Assembly: GCA_016789705.1 (NCBI GenBank)
Contig: JAEUQR010000018.1
Coordinates: forward strand, 1 to 56,633
Direction of reading: 5' to 3'
Origin: Acidobacteriota bacterium
GTDB taxonomy: Bacteria; Acidobacteriota; Vicinamibacteria; Vicinamibacterales; UBA2999
Length of the DNA stretch: 56,633 nt
The notes below the pieces were generated by a model, which ran no database searches, was not told where the DNA came from, and was given only the letters and a program-made list of their open reading frames with translations. The translations under genes were made by a program, and so were the position numbers. Shown piece after piece: positions 19,527-28,826 of the stretch; position 1 is the first letter of the stretch; every line of letters starts with the position of its first letter.

Positions 19527-20675
19527 GTGTCACCGTCCCGTATCGACGAACTCCGGCGCCGGGTTCAGAACGACCCGGCGTCGATCGCCTTCGCGCAGCT
19601 CGCGGAGGAGTACCGCCGCTCGGGGCAGACGGACGAAGCCGTCCGCATCTGCCGCGAGGGGCTGGTGCGTCACCCCGGGTATCTCTCGGCGCGGGTGACC
19701 CTCGGCCGCGCGTTGCTCGACCTGGGCCAGCTCTCCGAGGCCCGCGGCGAGTTCGAATTCGTCGTCGCCGAGGCGCCGGAGAACCTGGCTGCCGTGCGCG
19801 GCCTGGCCGAGATCTTCCACCGCGACGGCCAGACCGCCGAGGCGCTCTCGTATTACCAGCGGGCGCTCGCGCTCGCGCGGCACGACCCCGAAATCGAAGA
19901 GATCGTGCAGCAGCTCTCGCGGCAGATCGGGGTCGCGCAGTCGGGCCCGCCAGGCGGGCTGTCGTTCGAGGAAGCACACCAGGAACTGCTCTCGGCCGCT
20001 GAACGTGTGCCGCTTGCCCCGCAGGCCACGGCGCCGCCGCCGGTGCGCAACGCCGCCGAAGGCTCCACGGCCCCCTTCGATTTCGATCGGCTCGTCGCGG
20101 CCCTCGGGTCGCCGGCGGCGCCCCCGCAACTCGAAGCGGCCGTCGCCGGACACGCGGCGCCGGCCATCACGCTGCCCGATGTCGTAGACCTCGGGCCGAA
20201 CCCGTTTGCCGCGCTCGAGGCCGAACTCCGGGCCCACGACACCGCGCCGGTGACGATGCCGGATTTCGCGCCGGTGGCGGACGAGTCTCCGTCGGCCGTC
20301 GAGGCGCTGCTGGCCTCGCCGCCAGCGGCGGCAGGAGAGTTGACCGACGTCGGCGCCGCGATGGGGGCGGAACTGACAAGCGCACTCGCGCCGTCGCCCG
20401 GCGAGTCGATTGCGGCGGACGTCGTCGAAGACGCGATACCCGCTGCTCCCGAACTGCCCGAGTTCCCCGAGACCGCCTCTGTTGCCGCCGACACACTCTC
20501 GGCGGCCCTTGCCGACCTGACGGCGCTCGATGTGGTTCCGGGCATGGCCGAGGCGGCCACGGAGCCGCCACCGGCGAGCGACGTCCCGGCCGCCGCTCCC
20601 ACCAGCGCGGGCGAAGACGTGCTCGGTGACCTCGAGAGCTGGCTGAACACCCTGCACGACAAATCCACTGAATAG
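19527..20675 (+). CDS. tetratricopeptide repeat protein at the end of the pil operon
   Basis: 382 residues from GTG 19527, 7 bases past the preceding stop. The first ~135 residues hold three TPR-like repeats (AFAQLAEEYRRSGQTDEAVRICREGL; ARVTLGRALLDLGQLSEARGEFEFVV; AVRGLAEIFHRDGQTAEALSYYQRAL). The remaining ~245 residues are acidic and rich in Ala, Pro and Glu, probably disordered, ending in a short helix (DLESWLNTLHDK). No signal peptide, so it is probably cytoplasmic. TPRs mediate protein contacts; the partner is unknown. Confidence 0.8.
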   Translation: MSPSRIDELRRRVQNDPASIAFAQLAEEYRRSGQTDEAVRICREGLVRHPGYLSARVTLGRALLDLGQLSEARGEFEFVVAEAPENLAAVRGLAEIFHRDGQTAEALSYYQRALALARHDPEIEEIVQQLSRQIGVAQSGPPGGLSFEEAHQELLSAAERVPLAPQATAPPPVRNAAEGSTAPFDFDRLVAALGSPAAPPQLEAAVAGHAAPAITLPDVVDLGPNPFAALEAELRAHDTAPVTMPDFAPVADESPSAVEALLASPPAAAGELTDVGAAMGAELTSALAPSPGESIAADVVEDAIPAAPELPEFPETASVAADTLSAALADLTALDVVPGMAEAATEPPPASDVPAAAPTSAGEDVLGDLESWLNTLHDKSTE

Positions 20676-20713
20676 CCGGCGTCCCGCCGGCTGTTCCTCT
20701 ATCCTTCGATTCG

Positions 20714-21835
20714 ATGCCTCCGCCTCCCGACGTCGTCGCCGTACGCCTCGCGGCTGCACGAAATGGCACCGCGGCGGCGGGCCTCGACGGGCTGCTCGTG
20801 ACGAACCCCGTCAACCTGCGATATCTGACCGGCGTTGCGGCGTCGGCCGGCATGGCGATCGTGACGGCCGAGGCCGCGGTCGTCGTCGCCGATGCGCGCT
20901 ACCTCCGCCAGTTCGAGGAGGCGGTCTGCGACCTGCCGCAGGTGGTGGTCGCAGCAGTCGGCGTCGGCCACAGTTATGAGGGCACGGTGGCGTCGCTCGT
21001 GGCGGCGCGGGCCATTCGCCGGCTGGGCGTCGAGGCCGAGCACCTGACGGTGGCTCGCCTGGCGGCCCTGCGGCGGACGCCGGAACTCGCCGGGGGCGAG
21101 TGTGTCGAAACACACGGATTCCTTGAACGATTCCGGGCGATCAAGGACGTCTGGGAGCTCGGACGGCTCCGCGAGGCCGGTGGGCGGCTGGCTGAAGTGG
21201 CCACGTGTATACTCCCTGAGGTGTCCGAGGGACGAACCGAGCGCGAAATCTCCTGGAAGGTCGAACTGGCGCTCCACGGCGCCGGGTTCGAACGTCCTGC
21301 ATTCGAGACCATCGTCGCCTCCGGTCCCAACGGAGCGCGCCCGCATCACCGGGCCTCCGACCGCCGCATCGCGGCCGGGGACCTCGTGGTGGTGGACTTC
21401 GGTGGCGTGCTCGAGGGCTACGCGGTGGACATGACGCGCACCGTGGCCGTGGGGCGCGTGCCCGCGCCCGGGCGCGCCTGGCTCGCCGCCGTGGCCGAGG
21501 CCCAGCAGGCGGCCATCGACGCTGCCGGCCCCGGCGTCCTGCCCTCAGTCATCGATGGCGCCGCCCGCGCCGCGCTGGCGCGGCACGGCCTGGCCGAGGC
21601 TTTCGTCCATGGCACCGGCCACGGCCTGGGCCTGGACGTGCACGAACGGCCCACGATTGGCCCGCGCGGCGACCACGACGGTCCGGTCGCGCCCGGGATG
21701 GTCTTCACCGTCGAACCCGGGGTGTACGTGGCCGGGCAGGGCGGTGTTCGAATCGAAGACGACGTCGTCGTCACAACCACCGGCGTCGAGCGCCTCACGG
21801 GCGCGCCGCCGGATGCCGAGGCCCATGAATTCTGA
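20714..21835 (+). CDS. M24 family Xaa-Pro aminopeptidase/dipeptidase
   Basis: 373 residues from ATG 20714. It has a creatinase-like N-terminal domain (1-130) and a pita-bread catalytic domain. The five metal ligands of M24 peptidases are visible: Asp in VVVDFGG, Asp in AVDMTRT, His in HGTGHGLGLDVHE, Glu in VFTVEPGVY and Glu in VRIEDDV. It removes N-terminal residues before proline or cleaves Xaa-Pro dipeptides; the two cannot be separated by sight. It overlaps accB by 11 bases. A pepP/pepQ gene next to accB-accC is a common bacterial arrangement. Confidence 0.9.
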   Translation: MPPPPDVVAVRLAAARNGTAAAGLDGLLVTNPVNLRYLTGVAASAGMAIVTAEAAVVVADARYLRQFEEAVCDLPQVVVAAVGVGHSYEGTVASLVAARAIRRLGVEAEHLTVARLAALRRTPELAGGECVETHGFLERFRAIKDVWELGRLREAGGRLAEVATCILPEVSEGRTEREISWKVELALHGAGFERPAFETIVASGPNGARPHHRASDRRIAAGDLVVVDFGGVLEGYAVDMTRTVAVGRVPAPGRAWLAAVAEAQQAAIDAAGPGVLPSVIDGAARAALARHGLAEAFVHGTGHGLGLDVHERPTIGPRGDHDGPVAPGMVFTVEPGVYVAGQGGVRIEDDVVVTTTGVERLTGAPPDAEAHEF

Positions 21836-22292
21836 CGCCATCAAGGAACTGCTCGACCTCGTCCAGGCCCACGACCTCGCGGAGTTCGAACTCGAGGACG
21901 GCGGCTTCAAGCTGCGCGTGAAGCGGGGCGGCCCGCACATCGTGACGCACGTCATGCCGGGGCCGGCGCCGGTCTCCGCCGCGCCGCTGACGGCCGCGCC
22001 ACAGGCCGCGCCTGCGCCGGTCGCCGCGGCCGTCGAAGACGGCGCTCAGCTCGCCATCGTGAAGTCGCCGATCGTCGGCACGTTCTACCGCTCGGCGGAG
22101 CCCGGCGCGGCGGCGTTCGTCAACGTCGGCGACACGGTGAAGAAGGGCCAGGTTCTCTGCATCATCGAGGCGATGAAGCTCATGAACGAGATCGACTCGG
22201 AGTACGAGGGCGAGATCACCAACGTCTACGTGGAGAACGGCCAGCCGGTGCAGTACGGCGAGCGCATCTTCGCCATCCGGCTGCGGGGGTGA
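21825..22292 (+). CDS. accB: biotin carboxyl carrier protein of acetyl-CoA carboxylase
   Basis: 155 residues from ATG 21825, overlapping the peptidase gene by 11 bases. Carries the biotin that shuttles CO2 in fatty-acid synthesis. An N-terminal helix region, an Ala/Pro linker (about 45-72) and a C-terminal biotinyl domain with EAMKLMN; the biotin lysine is residue 118. PIVGTFYRS and EYEGEITNVYVENGQPVQYG complete the family pattern. accC follows after a 123-base spacer with two hairpins. Confidence 0.96.
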   Translation: MNSDAIKELLDLVQAHDLAEFELEDGGFKLRVKRGGPHIVTHVMPGPAPVSAAPLTAAPQAAPAPVAAAVEDGAQLAIVKSPIVGTFYRSAEPGAAAFVNVGDTVKKGQVLCIIEAMKLMNEIDSEYEGEITNVYVENGQPVQYGERIFAIRLRG

Positions 22293-22302
22293 CAGTCGAC
22301 AA

Positions 22303-22355
22303 CACCCGGCATCGGTCACCGGCCGGGTGATGTCGCGCCCACGCGCCGCGTGGGC
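22303..22355 (+). other. tandem stem-loops between accB and accC
   Basis: Two perfect inverted repeats follow each other: 8-base-pair arms at 22303-22310 and 22322-22329 (11-base loop), and 9-base-pair arms at 22337-22345 and 22347-22355 (1-base centre). Neither is followed by a T run, so a simple terminator is unlikely. They could stabilise accB mRNA ends or set the accB:accC ratio. Confidence 0.4.
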
Positions 22356-22415
22356 CGGTCAACACTGAGCCGAGTGGACCGCAGCTTTGTGGCGGTCTTC
22401 GGCGGAGGTTCGAGA

Positions 22416-23786
22416 GTGTTCAAGAAGATCCTGGTTGCCAACCGCGGCGAAATCGCGCTGCGCATCATCTTCGCGTGCCGTGAACTCGGCATCAAGACCG
22501 TCGCCGTCTATTCCGAGGCCGACGAGAACTCCCTGCACGTGCGCTTCGCCGACGAGGACATCTGCATCGGCAGCGCACGATCGAGCGAGAGCTACCTGAA
22601 CGTGCCGGCGATCATCAGCGCGGCCGAGATCACCGGCGCCGACGCGATCCATCCCGGCTACGGGTTTCTCTCCGAAAGTGCCTACCTGGCGGAAGTCTGC
22701 GAGGCGTGCCACATCCGCTTCATCGGCCCCGACCCGCACGTCATCCGCCTGCTCGGCGACAAGTCGAAGGCGCGACGGGCGATGAAGAAGGCGGGACTGC
22801 CGATGCTGCCGGGCAGCGACGGTCCGGTCGAGAGCGAAGAGCGCGCCGTGCAGATCGCGAAGGAGATCGGCTACCCGGTCATCATCAAGGCGGTGGCCGG
22901 CGGCGGCGGCCGCGGCATGCGCATCGTCAAGCAGCCGAGCGAACTGCAGCACGCCCTGCGCACCGCGCAGCGCGAAGCCGAAGCAGCCTTCGGCAACGGC
23001 GATGTCTACGTCGAGCGCTACCTCGAATCGCCGCGTCATATCGAGTTCCAGATCCTCGGCGATCATCACGGCTCGGTCATCCATCTCGGCGAACGCGAGT
23101 GCTCGATTCAGCGGCGCCACCAGAAGCTGCTCGAGGAATCGCCCTCGCCTGTCATCTCCGACAAGGTGCGCCGCAAGATGGGCGCCCTCGTGGCCGATGC
23201 CGCGCTGGCCGTGCAGTACACGAACGCCGGCACCTTCGAGTTCCTCATGGACGACAAGGGGAACTTCTACTTCATGGAAGTGAACACGCGCGTGCAGGTC
23301 GAGCACCCGGTGACCGAACTCGTGACGGGCCTCGACATCGTGAAGGAACAGATCCGCATCGCGGCCGGCGAACGCCTCTCGGTGCGCCAGAGCGACGTGA
23401 CCTTCACCGGCCACGCGCTCGAGTGCCGCGTCAATGCCGAGGACCCGGAGACATTCGTGCCGTCGCCCGGGGTCATCCACGCGTTCTCGATCCCGGGCGG
23501 GCCCGGCGTGCGCGTCGATACGGCGGCCCACTCGGAGTGCACCATCACGCCGTACTACGACTCGATGATCGCCAAGGTCATCGTGCACGGCCGCGACCGC
23601 GCCGAGTCGATCGCCCGCATGAAGCGGGTGCTCGGCATGACGGTCATCGAAGGCATCAAGACCAGCATTCCGCTGCACCTGAAGATCCTGAACGACCCGG
23701 ACTTCGTGGCCGGCCGCATGAGCACCCATTTCATGGAGCGCTTCATGCCGCCCGCGAAGCCCTCGCGGGTCGCCGAGTCGGCGTAA
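22416..23786 (+). CDS. accC: biotin carboxylase subunit of acetyl-CoA carboxylase
   Basis: 456 residues from GTG 22416, which has GGAGG 8 bases upstream; the frame runs back to 22350 without similarity. Carboxylates biotin on AccB using ATP and bicarbonate. N-terminal [16 protein letters not shown], the ATP-grasp loop [26 protein letters not shown], the [13 protein letters not shown] stretch and [15 protein letters not shown] (catalytic Glu/Arg) are all intact. Length is typical. accA/accD are not in the window. Confidence 0.97.
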   Translation: MFKKILVANRGEIALRIIFACRELGIKTVAVYSEADENSLHVRFADEDICIGSARSSESYLNVPAIISAAEITGADAIHPGYGFLSESAYLAEVCEACHIRFIGPDPHVIRLLGDKSKARRAMKKAGLPMLPGSDGPVESEERAVQIAKEIGYPVIIKAVAGGGGRGMRIVKQPSELQHALRTAQREAEAAFGNGDVYVERYLESPRHIEFQILGDHHGSVIHLGERECSIQRRHQKLLEESPSPVISDKVRRKMGALVADAALAVQYTNAGTFEFLMDDKGNFYFMEVNTRVQVEHPVTELVTGLDIVKEQIRIAAGERLSVRQSDVTFTGHALECRVNAEDPETFVPSPGVIHAFSIPGGPGVRVDTAAHSECTITPYYDSMIAKVIVHGRDRAESIARMKRVLGMTVIEGIKTSIPLHLKILNDPDFVAGRMSTHFMERFMPPAKPSRVAESA

Positions 23787-23797
23787 CGCCCGGCCGC

Positions 23798-24442
23798 ATG
23801 TCGCCGCTCTACGCCATCGTGGACGTCGACATGTGCGCGGCGGCGCGGCACCTGCCCGAGGCGGTGGCCGCCGCCTGCCTGCGCGCCGGCGTCAGCCATC
23901 TGCAGATTCGCGCCAAGCACCTGGGGAGCGGGGCCTTCCTCGACCTCGTGCGGGTCGTCGCGCCAGGTGCCCTCGCCGCCGGCGCCGTCCTCATCGTGAA
24001 CGACCGTGTCGATGTCGCGCGCAGCGCCGGCCCCGGGGTCGGCGTCCACCTGGGGCAGGGGGATCTGCCGGTGGCCGACGCGCGCCGGCTGCTCGGCCCG
24101 GACGCCGTCATCGGCCGTTCGACGCACACTCCGGCGGAACTGGCCGCGGCGCTGTCCGAACCGGTGACCTACGTGGCGTACGGTCCGGTGTTCGCGACCC
24201 GCACCAAGGCCAATCCGGATCCCGTCGTCGGGCTCACCGGCATCCGTGCCGCCGCGGCGGCGGCCCGTGCGGCCGGCCGCCCCCTTGTCGCCATCGGCGG
24301 CATCACGCTCGCGACGGCGCCAACGGTGACCGGGGCCGGCGCGACCGCCGTCGCCGTCATCAGTGATCTGCTCGTGCCCGGGGAGGATCCGGAATCGCGG
24401 GCCCGCCGGTTTCTCTCGGTCCTCATGACCAACCCGGTATAA
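23798..24442 (+). CDS. thiE: thiamine phosphate synthase
   Basis: 214 residues from ATG 23798, 11 bases past accC. Joins hydroxymethylpyrimidine pyrophosphate and thiazole phosphate. Motifs: LQIRAKH (usually LR.K), NDRVDVA, GVHLGQGDLP, GRSTHTPAEL, VAYGPVFATRTKA and AIGGITL. No other thiamine genes and no TPP riboswitch were seen nearby. TenI-type homologues share the fold, but the intact pyrophosphate-binding STHTPAE segment supports ThiE. Confidence 0.88.
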   Translation: MSPLYAIVDVDMCAAARHLPEAVAAACLRAGVSHLQIRAKHLGSGAFLDLVRVVAPGALAAGAVLIVNDRVDVARSAGPGVGVHLGQGDLPVADARRLLGPDAVIGRSTHTPAELAAALSEPVTYVAYGPVFATRTKANPDPVVGLTGIRAAAAAARAAGRPLVAIGGITLATAPTVTGAGATAVAVISDLLVPGEDPESRARRFLSVLMTNPV

Positions 24443-24504
24443 TTCCCCCGGCTTTCCACGGGTTCCGGCGCCAGCGCCGGACCCGGGCGGCCCATGGAGG
24501 CGGA

Positions 24505-26193
24505 ATGGATTCGAACCTGCTCAAGACGAAGTCGATCGAGCAACTCGTCGGTGACGTCGAGCACGGCAGCAAGGCGCTGCGACGCAGCCTCACGGCGTGG
24601 GACCTGACGCTGCTCGGCATCGGCGCCATCATCGGCACCGGGATCTTCGTGCTGACCGGCACGGCCGCCGCCAATCAGGCCGGGCCCGCCATCATGATGT
24701 CGTATCTCGTCGCCGGCCTGGCCTGCGGCTTCGCCGCCCTCTGTTACGCCGAGTTCGCGTCGATGATTCCGATCGCCGGCAGCGCCTACACCTACGCCTA
24801 CGCGACGATGGGCGAGCTCTTCGCGTGGATCATCGGCTGGGACCTCATCCTCGAATACGCGGTCGGCTCGATGACCGTCGCCATCGGCTGGAGCGGCTAC
24901 ATGCAGAAGCTGCTCTCGGGCGCCGGCATCACGTTGCCGGTGTGGATGTCGGCGGCGCCGAGCGCCGCGACGCCTGGAGCGCTCATCAACCTGCCGGCCG
25001 TCATCATCGTGCTCTGCATCATGTACCTGCTCGTCGTGGGCATCCGCGAGAGCGCGCGCTTCAACGCCATCATGGTCGGTGTGAAGCTGGCCGCGGTCGT
25101 GTTCTTCATCGGGGCCGGCGCCGTCTACGTCAAGCCCGACAACTGGGATCCCTTCACGCCGTACGGCTGGTCTGGCGTGATGGGCGCGGCCGGCGTGGTC
25201 TTCTTCGCCTACATCGGCTTCGACGCCGTCTCGACCACTGCCGAAGAAGCCAAGAACCCGCAACGTGACCTGCCGATTGGCATCATCGCCTCGCTCGTCG
25301 TTTGCACGTTGCTGTATCTCGCCGTGGCCGCCGTGCTCACCGGCATCGTGCCGGTCGTCGACTACAAGGCCGACCAGGCGTTCCTGAACGCGCCGGTAGC
25401 CTTCGCGCTGAGCCTCATCGGGCAGGACTGGGCCGCCTATCTCGTCTCTGCCGGCGCGGTCGCCGGGATCACCTCGGTGCTGCTCGTGATGCTCATGAGC
25501 CAGCCGCGCATCTTCTTCGCAATGAGCCGAGACGGACTGCTGCCGCAGGGCGTGAGCAAGGTGCACCCGAAGTTCGGCACGCCCTACATCACGACCATCA
25601 TCACCTGCGTCATCGTCGCCATCGTGGCCGGCCTGACGCAGATCCAGACGGTGGGCGAGATGACCTCGATCGGCACGCTCTTCGCGTTCGCCATCGTCTG
25701 CGGCGCGGTGCTGATGCTGCGCGTGAGCCGCCCGGAAGTGCATCGTCCCTTCCGCGTGCCCTTTGGCCCGGTGTTCCCGGTGCTCGGCATCCTGTTCTGC
25801 GTCTACCTGATGCTCAATCTGCCGATTCTGACGTGGGTCCGCTTCCTCGTCTGGCTCGACCTCGGCATGGTCATCTACTGGTTCTACGGCCGCACGCACA
25901 GCCCGCTCGTGAATCAGGCGGAAGCGAGCCGCCGCACGGCGTTCCAGGGGGCCGCCAACTTCGTCTACATCGCCGGCATCCTGGCGATCTTCAATTTTGC
26001 GTGTGTCACGGCGCTGGCCTACATGACCGAGTTCGGCATCACGACCGAGACCATCGCCAAGTGGCACGAGATCGGTGTCACGCCGGAAGCGGCCGATGCC
26101 TTCGCCCTCCGCTGGCTGGCCGTGTCGGTCGTGGTGTTCCTGGCGGGGTTCGGCATGCGGAAGGCGAGCGGCGCGGACACCGCAGCGGCGTGA
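24505..26193 (+). CDS. APC-family amino acid permease (cationic amino acid transporter type)
   Basis: 562 residues from ATG 24505, with GGAGG upstream. About 12 to 14 membrane helices. The first helix carries the G-x-G substrate loop typical of the APC superfamily (GIGAIIGTGIFVLTG), and FFAYIGFDAVSTTAEEAKNPQRDLPIGI matches the CAT/YfnA group closely. Likely an inner-membrane amino-acid importer, perhaps for basic or branched amino acids; the substrate cannot be fixed. A TATAAT word (24438-24443) overlapping the thiE stop could be its -10 box. Confidence 0.88.
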   Translation: MDSNLLKTKSIEQLVGDVEHGSKALRRSLTAWDLTLLGIGAIIGTGIFVLTGTAAANQAGPAIMMSYLVAGLACGFAALCYAEFASMIPIAGSAYTYAYATMGELFAWIIGWDLILEYAVGSMTVAIGWSGYMQKLLSGAGITLPVWMSAAPSAATPGALINLPAVIIVLCIMYLLVVGIRESARFNAIMVGVKLAAVVFFIGAGAVYVKPDNWDPFTPYGWSGVMGAAGVVFFAYIGFDAVSTTAEEAKNPQRDLPIGIIASLVVCTLLYLAVAAVLTGIVPVVDYKADQAFLNAPVAFALSLIGQDWAAYLVSAGAVAGITSVLLVMLMSQPRIFFAMSRDGLLPQGVSKVHPKFGTPYITTIITCVIVAIVAGLTQIQTVGEMTSIGTLFAFAIVCGAVLMLRVSRPEVHRPFRVPFGPVFPVLGILFCVYLMLNLPILTWVRFLVWLDLGMVIYWFYGRTHSPLVNQAEASRRTAFQGAANFVYIAGILAIFNFACVTALAYMTEFGITTETIAKWHEIGVTPEAADAFALRWLAVSVVVFLAGFGMRKASGADTAAA

Positions 26194-26234
26194 GCGGGAC
26201 CGCCCGCCCGTGACGTTCGAGAGCATCGACCGCC

Positions 26235-27281
26235 GTGCAGGTGAAGAACCACGCCACGCTGTCCTGGGCCCGCGGACCCGGGCTCGGCGTGGTCCTGTTC
26301 GTGCTCGTGAGCGCGGTCGGCACGCTCGGCTACATGCTCATCGAAGGCTGGTCGTTCTGGGACTCGGCCTTCATGACCATCATCTCGGTCACGACGGTCG
26401 GCTACGGCTACGTGCACCCGCTCACGCGGGCCGGCGAGGTGTGGACGACGTTCGTGCTGCTGGCGGGGATCTCGACGCTGTTCTACACGGCGTTCGTCCT
26501 GATGGCGCTCGTGGTCGACGGTGGGCTGTATCGAAGCTTCGAACAACGGCGGTTCGCGCGCATGATCGATGAACTGACGAACCACTTCATCATCTGCGGC
26601 TACGGCCGCATCGGAAGCACCATCGCTGAGGAGTTCCGGCGCCAGGGAGTGCCCTGCATCGTCGTCGAGCGCGACCCTGACAAGGTGCACGAGATCATCG
26701 CCGGCGGCGGCATGGCGGTCGAGGCCGATGCCAGCCGCGAAGACGTGCTGAAGCGCGTCGGGATCGACCGGGCGCGCGGGCTCATCGCCGCCGTGTCGAC
26801 GGATGCCGAGAACGTCTACGCGGTGCTCACGGCGCGCGTGCTGCGCCCGGATCTCTTCATCATCGCCCGTGTCGAGTCGGAGGACGCCGAGCCGAAGCTC
26901 CGGCGAGCCGGCGCCGACCGCGTGATCTCCCCCTATACGCTCGGCGCCATCCAGATGGCCCATACGGCGCTCAGGCCGGCGGTCGTCGATTTCATGCGGC
27001 TCGCCACCAGCTCCGAGCACCTCGACCTCTCCGCCGAACAGATCGAACTGGCGCCCGGTGGCCCGCTCGTCGGCCGCTCCATTCGCGAAGCCGAGCTGCG
27101 CCAGCGGTTCGGCGTCATCGTCGTGGCGATACGCCGCGCGGAAGGGCACATGGAATTCAACCCCTCACCCGACGCCCGCCTGCATACGGGCGACCAGCTC
27201 GTGCTGCTCGGCAGCACGGAGAAGCTGCGCGAACTCGATGCCGTGGCGCGTCCCGGCGCCCGCGCGGGAGTCACGGCGTGA
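26235..27281 (+). CDS. two-helix potassium channel with RCK (TrkA-N and TrkA-C) domains
   Basis: 348 residues from GTG 26235. Membrane helix 1 (about 14-36), pore loop with the K+ selectivity filter TTVGYG, and helix 2 (about 70-95) form a minimal MthK-like channel. A cytoplasmic Rossmann RCK_N domain follows (IICGYGRIGSTIAEEF, about 116-235), then a TrkA_C domain (about 255-338, PLVGRSIREAEL...LHTGDQLVLLG). Gated by nucleotides or divalent ions in known relatives. Overlaps folD by 4 bases. Confidence 0.9.
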   Translation: MQVKNHATLSWARGPGLGVVLFVLVSAVGTLGYMLIEGWSFWDSAFMTIISVTTVGYGYVHPLTRAGEVWTTFVLLAGISTLFYTAFVLMALVVDGGLYRSFEQRRFARMIDELTNHFIICGYGRIGSTIAEEFRRQGVPCIVVERDPDKVHEIIAGGGMAVEADASREDVLKRVGIDRARGLIAAVSTDAENVYAVLTARVLRPDLFIIARVESEDAEPKLRRAGADRVISPYTLGAIQMAHTALRPAVVDFMRLATSSEHLDLSAEQIELAPGGPLVGRSIREAELRQRFGVIVVAIRRAEGHMEFNPSPDARLHTGDQLVLLGSTEKLRELDAVARPGARAGVTA

Positions 27282-28219
27282 GCGCCCGCAGCCTCGACGG
27301 CATCGCCACGGCCGCGCGTATCCGGGCGGAGCTCGGCGACCGCATCGCCCGCTTCACGGCTGCGGCCGGGCGCCCGCCGGCGCTCGGCATCGTGCTCGCG
27401 GGCGATGACCCGGCCTCGCAGATCTACGTCAGCAGCAAGCTGCGTACGGCAGGCGATGCCGGCTGCCGCGCCGAGCTGTTCCGGTTGCCGGCGGATGCCT
27501 CGCTCGACGAGACGCTCGCCGTCGTGGCGCGCCTCAATGCCGACGACACCTTCGACGGCATCCTCGTGCAGTCGCCGCTGCCGAAGGGGATGGGACGCGA
27601 TGCCGAGCAGCGCGTCTTCGACACCGTGTCGCCGGCCAAGGACGTGGACGGCTTCCACGCGCAGAACGTCGGGCTGCTCGTGCAGAAGCGGGCCCGCCTC
27701 GTCGCCTGCACGCCCGCCGGCGTGATGCAGCTCCTGGCGCGCGAAGGCATCACGTTGGCGGGGAAGCGCGCGGTCGTCATCGGGCGCAGCGACATCGTCG
27801 GCAAACCCATGGCGCTCCTGCTGCTGCACGAGGACGCCACGGTGACCATCTGCCACTCGCGCACACCCGACGTGGCGGCGATTGCGAGCGACGCCGACGT
27901 CCTGGTCGCCGCGGTCGGCCGGCCCGCCTACGTGACGCCGGCCTACGTGAAGCCCGGGGCGACGGTCATCGATGTGGGCATCAACCGGGTTGACGACGCG
28001 GCACTCGTCGCAGGCTGGTATCCCGAAGGCCATCCGCGGCGCCAGGTGTTCGAGAAGAAGCAGTCGCTCGTCATCGGCGACGTCCATCCGGCTGTGTGGG
28101 ACGTGGCCGGCGCCGTCACGCCGGTCCCTGGCGGCGTGGGCCCGCTCACAATCGCCATGCTGCTCGCCAACACCGTCACCGCGGCCGAAGCTCGCGCCGG
28201 CCTGCTGGCGACGCGTTGA
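27278..28219 (+). CDS. folD: bifunctional methylenetetrahydrofolate dehydrogenase/cyclohydrolase
   Basis: 313 residues from GTG 27278 (overlap with the channel gene). Makes 10-formyl-THF for purine and fMet synthesis. The catalytic YxxxK lies in YVSSKLRTAG; GILVQSPLPKGM, PAKDVDGFHAQNVG, CTPAGVMQLL, VIGRSDIVGKPMALLLL and TPVPGGVGPLTIAMLL are all family signatures. Normal length with a short extension. coaE begins 7 bases after its stop. Confidence 0.96.
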   Translation: MSARSLDGIATAARIRAELGDRIARFTAAAGRPPALGIVLAGDDPASQIYVSSKLRTAGDAGCRAELFRLPADASLDETLAVVARLNADDTFDGILVQSPLPKGMGRDAEQRVFDTVSPAKDVDGFHAQNVGLLVQKRARLVACTPAGVMQLLAREGITLAGKRAVVIGRSDIVGKPMALLLLHEDATVTICHSRTPDVAAIASDADVLVAAVGRPAYVTPAYVKPGATVIDVGINRVDDAALVAGWYPEGHPRRQVFEKKQSLVIGDVHPAVWDVAGAVTPVPGGVGPLTIAMLLANTVTAAEARAGLLATR

Positions 28220-28226
28220 GCCTCCC

Positions 28227-28826
28227 GTGCGGGTCGCACTCACCGGGGGCATCGCGACGGGGAAGAGCGTGGTGGCGCGCGCGCTCGGCGCCGCCGGCGT
28301 GGCCACGGTGGACGCCGACGTGCTCGCGCGTGAGGCCGTGGCGCCGGGCTCGTCAGGCCTCGCCGAGGTGGTGGCGCGCTTCGGTCGCGCGGTCGTGCGC
28401 GCCGACGGCACACTCGACCGGGGGACGGTGGCGGCGATCGTGTTCTCGGATGCCGCGGCCCGCCGCGACCTGGAGCGCGTGGTGCATCCGCGGGTGCGGC
28501 AGGGGATCGAGGCGTTCTTTGCGGCCCTTCCGGCCGGCACGGCGGGCCTCGCCGAAATTCCCCTGGCCTACGAGACCGGCTGGGCCGCCACCTTCGATCT
28601 GGTCATCGTGGTCGCCTGCCGTCCTGAGACGCAGCGCGCGCGTCTCATGGCACGCGACGGCGTGACGGCAGCTGGCGCCGACCGCCGCCTGGCCGCGCAG
28701 TGGCCCATCACCGACAAGGTGCGCCTGGCCGATGCCGTGGTCGTGACCGACGGCGACATGGCCAGCACCCTGGCGCAGGCCGCGCGGCTCGCCGACTGGC
28801 TCAGAGATCGTTGCCGTCTTTGCTGA
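28227..28826 (+). CDS. coaE: dephospho-CoA kinase
   Basis: 199 residues from GTG 28227. Last step of coenzyme A synthesis. P-loop GGIATGKS at 7-14, the DADVLAREAV motif (residues 29-38), HPRVRQGIEAF and a LID-like arginine region (RPETQRARLMARDGV). The final 26 bases overlap, tail to tail, the end of the minus-strand lapB-like gene. Confidence 0.92.
   Translation: MRVALTGGIATGKSVVARALGAAGVATVDADVLAREAVAPGSSGLAEVVARFGRAVVRADGTLDRGTVAAIVFSDAAARRDLERVVHPRVRQGIEAFFAALPAGTAGLAEIPLAYETGWAATFDLVIVVACRPETQRARLMARDGVTAAGADRRLAAQWPITDKVRLADAVVVTDGDMASTLAQAARLADWLRDRCRLC

Noticed and set aside
22706..23797. N-terminal part of the long frame that contains thiE
   Set aside because: It is out of frame within accC and Arg-rich; thiE begins at ATG 23798 where similarity starts.
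24169..26226. 685-codon minus-strand frame opposite the amino-acid permease
   Set aside because: The sequence is His/Asp/Arg-rich without hydrophobic core pattern, while the plus strand encodes a clear APC permease.
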